Source: Panonychus citri
Taxonomy: Eukaryota; Arthropoda; Arachnida; Trombidiformes; Tetranychidae
Assembly: GCF_014898815.1 (NCBI RefSeq)
Contig: NW_026515426.1
Span: 1 to 64,000 of the forward strand
DNA: 64,000 nucleotides
Reading direction: 5' to 3'
Shown here: positions 57,516 through 64,000 of the stretch, one piece after another
How the letters are laid out: each line of letters begins with the position of its first letter
How positions within the stretch are numbered: the first letter of the stretch is position 1
The notes under the pieces: generated by a model
The model's database searches: none
What the model was told of the DNA's origin: nothing
The model's input: only the letters and a program-made list of their open reading frames with translations
Position numbers and translations under genes: made by a program

Positions 57516-60500
57516 TTAAGCTTTAGCTAAAGCTTCAGCTGATCTCATTTTAACGGGATTACTTCTTGATTCTCGTAATAAACGAATCAAATGTCCAATT
57601 ATTTTACTTTTAATCTCTTCGCGATCATTGTCTCATCAGAAAAGGCGAAAAAATGACCAAGAATGTAAATCGAAGCTGCTTGGATATTATCCTGATTACT
57701 CCTCAAGTATAGCTGTAAAGCTGTAATCCAATCGTTAATCAGTCCTTTGGATTCACTTACCTATGAGAAAATAGAAAACGTATTAATATTAATAATAATC
57801 ATGACAATTTACCGTTACAATAATGTTTGTTCAGTTTTTCACTTACGATGAACTTGATTAAGCTTGGAGTGAATTCGGTTGGCTCAACAAAGTGTTTTTC
57901 TGAAACAACCTTTGCGAAAAATTTACCCAAAGGATCTTGAACAGAGGCCGTTGAATCGTAATTAGCTAATGCATATCTCGCAGCCTAAAATGAAGGAAAC
58001 AAATTTAGTAAATGATTTTAGTAAAGAATATAACAATTTAGATTATCAAATTTCAAGTAATTACCTCAGTTACAACGGGAACATTTGAATTATAGTAAAC
58101 AACTAATGGAATCAAAGATTCAGTTGATACATCTTGAAGGAGAAGGCCGCCCTTTTCACACAATTTACCATAGCAATGGATTGCTGATGATCGGATGTTT
58201 TTACTTTCCTGTAATCAAGTACAAATTTTGCATAAAAATCAATAATTAGTAAGACAAACAATTGAATTTATATAAAGATAATTATCAATGTTTGGAAAAT
58301 GTTTGTTTACCTTATCAAAGAGTGATTTTAATCTAATAGCAATTGGTACACATAGATTTTCAAGTTGAGATTTTTCCAGATATACGAGATTGTTGGTCAA
58401 TCCTTTGATTGATTCAAGAAGTACATCATCATTTTTATCATCCTTATCCTCTAAGCCGAGTAACAAAGCTGAAATAACAGGACTTGATAATTTGGCATTC
58501 TAAAAGAAAAGAAAACAGTTATGAATATTAAGATAATTTAAAGACTAATTTCAATGATTAGATGATCCTTACCAATTCTGGAGAAAGGCAACTATGTCGA
58601 CCTAATCCTCGAATGCAAAGTTTCCTGATAGCATTGGATGAATCGGTGAGCATGTTAAGAAGAGTTTGAAGAAGAGGTTCGGCCAGTGTTTGCTGGTCAT
58701 AATTATCGATTGATAAAATCTCACAGAAAAATGCAATTGGAATGAGTCGACGTTGAGGTGAAGTATCTTGTAAGAAGGGAGTCAAATCTTTAACTAGACT
58801 TGAAATATCAGCAGGATATTTGATACACATTTCCTTGGCTAGGAGTGTAACCGCCTCGGGGAATTCAGCTTCTTGTTCCATGAGGAAGAATATTTTCTCA
58901 TTAAGTACTTTGTCTCGTTCACATTTGTAGAGGACATTTTTTAGGGTAAGGACGGCGATACTGATTGGGAATACATTTGAACGATCTTTCTCTTTCTTTG
59001 ATGAGGAATTTTTCCTTGATGATGGTGCTACCGGTGCTGGTGGAGGTGCTGGAGCCAAAGGATTTGATGATGAGGCGATTGGATCGACTTCACTGGCTGG
59101 AATGTATTCTGCTTTAAGGAAATTTGCAACGGTACCAAAAACTGAAGTGAAAACCTTGACAAAATGGGAAATAAGGATCGGCGATGAAACGGTAGAGCCA
59201 TAAATTTCTTGTAAAGCACCGACAGCGGCCAAAGTTTTAGCCGAAGCAACCATAACATTTTGCTTTCGTGGGTGAGGTAAAACTTGTTGAGATTCATTGA
59301 GAACCTCTAACAATTTTTCAATAATAACTGGACACAAAGTTGGATCAGAGACCAAGATTAGCCATAATTGAATATGATCTTTTGACCAGATAAGGGAACA
59401 ATCAAGAAGATAATTGAGAAGAGCGTTTAATTGATGAGATCCAATTGAAGTGATAATACACTCAAGACCTCGTTTGGTGTGTGTATGAGTAACATAAGGC
59501 ATCCGTTGGACGATATAACTAATAAAATCTGGTAAATTGAGTTTGATATCATTCCCGTAAAGGTCAACCAATGATAAGAGTGTAGATGAACATCCATACG
59601 AGCATACGGATAGTGATTCCGTCATTCCGTCCAAAAGAAATTTGAATAAAGGTAATGGTGTTAAATCTCGAAGTTTCAATTGTTGGGCCAAATAACTTGT
59701 TAGTGTTTTGATTGATTCAGATGTGAACTCGGGAACATTATCTTCACGGTGATTGATAAAACGGCCCAACAGTTCAAGGCATGGTTCTGGGGAGATTGGA
59801 CGATTGGACACTTTTTCGGCAATTTTAAAGATTGTCCGAAGACACATGAAAGCTTTCAGACGAATATTTGGAACTGGATCGAAAATTCGTGCAATAATTA
59901 AACCGACAAGAGATCCAAAAGACTCGAAACGATGTGAACCAGCAACTAGGAAGGTCATCCATGAATCGAGATTCTCGTGATAAAATTCAATCACATGATG
60001 AACAGTATCGATAGCATCGTTTCTATTACCATCATTAGACTGAGAATTCATCCAAGTCTTTAATTGGGTAACAATAAAGATCAATATATCGAGAGATGAT
60101 CTCTCTCGAATAATGAAATCTTCCAATAAACGTTTAAAGGCTTTAAGCAGCTCTTCATAACCAACTCGACAATAAACCGCTCTACCGACAACATCGATGA
60201 CCGTTTGTTTCTCTCGATCTGAAAGGACAGGTTCATGTTTAACAAGACTGGAAATGCTCAACAAGGCTAATTGACAATGATGGGTTGGTGTTGATGGTGC
60301 ACGAAAAATGGTCAACATTTCATCAAGTAAATCATCACGTTTACGAAAGATGTACATTTGTTTCAAATTTTCGGGAAGTACTGAGTGAGCGATTACATTG
60401 ACCGCCGTAATGTAAGCCGCTTGAACAAGCCATTCTTTTGATTGTGAATAGAAAGTGCTGATGGTTCGTAGGATCGGTGTTTCCAGTCGCGTCAATAAAA

Positions 60501-63500
60501 GTTCACTTTCCGCGTATTTAACAACATAAGCATAACTGAGAACAATAGTTGATCTTAATCGTTCCAATTCAGGGTCAGTTCCATTTCTCATTGAATCCAT
60601 GATTGAATGAAGTAAACTTGTCGATCGACGAGGCTCAGCATACTTTTCCAAACTGACCAGGACCATATCCAAATGATTGGCGGCACATTTACCAGCCATA
60701 TAAGCGATACCTTCCCTTTCGAGAGGTGAACTGTGGTCAATGGTGTCAAAGGTAATGTCCAATGCATTGTTGGCCACTTCTTTATTTTTCAACATTCGAA
60801 TTGCATTTCCCATGTTGATAAGATAAAAGTTTTTCAACAAAGGTTTCTGATAATAGAGATGAATCTGAGCGATTAACGATGAAATATATGCTCCAAGAAA
60901 TTCCATGTTTCCAATTTTGGTTAAAAGAGCGGTGGTAAAATTGCAACAATTATTTCTCCAAGTTTCTTGTCGTGATTCTTCAAGTTCATTTATCTCAGCA
61001 ATCAATTGATCAAGAGCTGGCATCATAGAGGAGAAATTCTGATGAATATGAGGTCCAATAAGTTTTAAAACATGTAATGAATCTTTGACATGAGGCTCAG
61101 GTACATCTCCAATGATTACTGATAGACGGGCAAGTAGAGCCTCTCGTTTGGGTGAATGTGAGATCCTCTCGAAATATGATTGAAGTAATCGACCTGTTGA
61201 ATCTTGACGTTTAATCTTCTCACCCATTAGATTCAATGATTTACACAGGGTGGGTAATGCTTCCGTGTATTCGGGTTGTACAAGATACTCAAAGAGATGA
61301 GGCCAGAGAACTCGTTCAATATCATCTACGGTGGTAACAAGTAAATTCATCACGTTGTCAGACATTGTACGTAAATCTTTATTTGTTACCGTATCAACAT
61401 CAGTTGATGACCTTCGAATAGCCAAATCCTCTTCACTTTCCTCTTCTAGAGCACATTGAGTGATAATATATTTAATCAGAGCTTGTCCACCCTCCAAATC
61501 AAGATAACCATGGTGAGCGATTGTAACAATTACTTGAGTTATTGCTCGACGAACTCGATTATTTTCTTCATCTAAAATACGACGAAGTGATTTAAATATT
61601 GCTGATAAACGGGGAACAATAAATTGACTAGAGGCATTAATTAAATGCTTTAAAATGGTAAGGGAACCAATTTTCGCCAATTCTGAGCTGGATTCAAGTT
61701 TAGCAAGTAACCATGGAATCAGGTATTCACTGTATTTTGAATTAAGGGTTGCAAATGACCGGAGAATCTCATTGTGATTACGAATTGAATTGGGCTGTTG
61801 ATAATCGGGTAAGGCACATGTTTGGGTGAACAGGATATTGACAATTGTTTCCATTTGAGGTCGAGTTAAATTGGGTGATCCTCTCTCAATGATACACTCA
61901 AGAGCTTGATGTAAACTTTGGGAAGAATAGACAATCTCAAAATCATTGGTTGACAATGGAAGTGAAACCGTTGGCCGACGGTACATAGGAAGAAGTGAAT
62001 TAATGAAACGTGGTACACCCTCGTTAAATGTTTTATCACTTAATAGTGAGATCATATTTCCAATTGCTTTGATAACAGATTCTTTAACTCGATTGTTACG
62101 AGAATTAAGCCATTCATGATAGAAAGCTTCAAAAAGTGCATCAATTTCCGCCGTAAAGTAAGACTTGTTAACCGCTGGATCTGGAGCTCGATCAATGTTG
62201 GACAAATATTCCTTGATAGATTCAGCAAATTGGCCAACACAATCGGAAAAGAAAATTCGAACAACATCTTTACGAATAACTGTTATCATGGAAACCATAG
62301 ATCCAAGGAGAGCCTTAATATAACCCATCATTCCAAATGGATTAGCTGTGGCCATGGAACCAAGACATTTACATATTCCAATTGGAGGTGATGAATGAGG
62401 CTCAAATTGGGCAAGAAGCTTATCCATTATATCGGTTGTCTGATTTTTACTCAAACAAACAATTACTCCACTGGCGTATCTTTCATAATCAGTTAATTCC
62501 TCTAAATCTTTGTTGATAACGGTGATACAAAATTTAGTCAATGAGTCTCGAGTATTGGGATCAATTTTATTTAGAAACTCAATGCAAACCCTTTCGATAC
62601 TGCTCATCAATTTGATCTTGCTTATAACTCGTACCTGGAGGGTAAATTAAAAATAAGAAAACAAAAAAAAATAATAAGATTAATGAGTAATGAAAATCAC
62701 ATCATAGATTAGCTAAATGGAGGGAGTTAATTGTATTATACATATAGTGGAAAATCAGCAAAAAAAAATATTCATTGGAATATAATGAATTCATTTAAAC
62801 AATTCTCCAGCTGGATTAATATGATGTGGAACAATTAAGTTAATCATCAACTGACAATAAAACATTACGCAGCCACGCAAGGTAATCATTATAACTATGG
62901 AAAAATAATCCTAATAAACATGATGATAATATGGGAAATATTTAATAGGCTCATGGTAATAATATTAAACTGGAAAATGATGATGACCTTTATCATCCTA
63001 ATCATAACATATTGTAACCCAATTACTTATGTTTAATTTAAAATTTATAATATATTATAAATCATCATGTATCTTGATAAACTATCATCATGAAGATTGA
63101 TGGAAAATGGAAAATATCCAAATGAAAATCAATTGATTGGGTTTTGAACTTGAGAAAAAAAGAGTTAATTAGCAAAGGGATTGTGAGTGATTTAATCAGA
63201 TTGAATTAGATTAGATGAACAAACCTCTCTTCCATCATCTTTTTGCAGGTAATTAAGGCAAGTTGCAAGAACTAAGGAACAGTGTTTACTTCCATATTGA
63301 ACAATTATATTGCAAACATGATTACTGACAGTTTCTTGTTCATCCATACATCCTTTAACCAGAGCATCGACAATTAGCTCAGAATAATCTGTCAAAGGAT
63401 AGAGAAAGTGAGAGTGAGAGTGAGATAAAATGGAGAAATCAATTTAAGAATTAAATGTTTCAATCAAGAGGCGAATTTAGAAAAGTTATGTTTCTAAAGA

Positions 63501-63559
63501 GGGGATAATAAGAAGAGGATTAATTAATTCTTACCTTCTAAATTTGTATCTACTTCCAT
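57516..63559 (-). CDS. MROH1: Maestro HEAT-like repeat protein 1 (MROH1)
   Basis: Exons 63559-63535, 63388-63225, 62634-58573, 58499-58311, 58208-58065, 57984-57847 and 57760-57516, all in phase; about 1,650 aa, like vertebrate MROH1 (about 1,640). Built of HEAT-type helical repeats throughout. The diagnostic segment EYLSNIDRAPDPAVNKSYFT matches the family. A low-complexity Pro/Ala insert lies in the last third (LAPAPPPAPVAPSS). MROH1 is reported on lysosomes; its exact role is unsettled. In the last exon the frame (ending KRLKVK-stop at 57599) must shift one base at about 57631-57635 to reach the conserved ending IIGHLIRLLRESRSNPVKMR and AEALAKA, with stop at 57516. The start MEVDTNLED is the only ATG in exon 1. 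Confidence 0.9.
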
Positions 63560-64000
63560 ATTGCATCCAAATTATTGGTTGATTTGAGTTTGAGGTATGT
63601 ATGTATGTGTTTGTTGTTCCAAAATCAAATTAGAATAGAAATTGAAATGTTTATCCTTGAAAGGTCAAAAATCGCATATAATCTGTAATAAAACGAAAAA
63701 GTAAAAGGGTGAGAATTTCATCACAATAAGAGATTAATTAGATTTTATTATGAGAATAGAAAGAGATAAACAATCAATCAACAGGCAGAAAAGAAATGGA
63801 AATAAAATTTAAAAAGGTTAACCCAAATTGTCAGGTTAGGGAACCGGTGAGAGAAATAAATTGAACTCACAATTTTTTAGAATCAAATTGAGCTAATAAA
63901 ACAAAAAGAGAAATCAATCAAACTAAACATATAGAAAATAAATTGAAAGGGTAGAGAGAGATTAATAAAAAAAAAGCGAACCAAGTAATAAGCTTAAATT
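63560..64000. other. MROH1 upstream region
   Basis: AT-rich, GAGAGA and poly-A tracts; no further gene in the window. Confidence 0.5.

Noticed and set aside
1..64000. tRNA, rRNA or other structured RNA genes
   Set aside because: No A/B-box cloverleaf or rRNA-like stretch was recognised by eye; absence is not proven without a covariance search.

Overview
The window looks like a piece of a spider-mite (Tetranychidae, Tetranychus-like) nuclear genome. It is AT-rich and has short introns with clean GT-AG borders. It carries a UDP-glycosyltransferase without signal peptide or membrane anchor, a gustatory-receptor-type gene, DEG/ENaC channel genes and, decisively, a chelicerate-type shortened Dscam (sDscam) locus. 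Species assignment is inference from gene content only.

Layout. 0-8.4 kb: RYBP (+), STUB1/CHIP (-), WDR60 dynein-2 intermediate chain (+), RNF121 (-). 8.4-14 kb: a long AT-rich spacer, a compact PAR-domain bZIP gene (+) and an insulin-like peptide gene (+). 14.8-18.5 kb: a pogo/Tigger-like transposon relic, the UGT gene and a MITE. 19.3-36.4 kb: the sDscam-beta-type locus. It has ten intact-looking two-Ig cassettes, one frameshifted cassette and two relics. Each has its own signal-peptide exon, and all lie upstream of one shared constant exon (Ig3, three FNIII, transmembrane segment, short tail). A beta-PIX (ARHGEF7) gene sits on the opposite strand inside the array. 37-43.3 kb: one gustatory-receptor-like gene (-) whose 4.9-kb intron holds a 547-bp foldback element, a MITE and unrecognised or decayed ORFs. 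43.5-51.8 kb: three DEG/ENaC genes (-) with HAGH (+) between the second and third. 52.1-55.5 kb: a young, non-autonomous LTR retrotransposon (-). 56.3 kb: a small secreted peptide (+). 57.5-63.6 kb: MROH1 (-).

Most notable signals. (1) Nine sDscam cassettes share a promoter-proximal element, consensus CTTGAAATCGGCGCTTTT, about 95-113 bp before the ATG of intact cassettes. One copy in reverse orientation lies just upstream of the constant exon, a geometry reminiscent of clustered protocadherins. (2) The LTR element carries repeated hairpins whose stems differ while the loop TTCACT (AGTGAA in the element's sense strand) stays constant.

Several otherwise conserved reading frames (RYBP, MROH1, a DEG/ENaC gene, the receptor, one Ig cassette) are broken by what look like single-base shifts. 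Residual assembly indels should be excluded before calling any of them pseudogenes.
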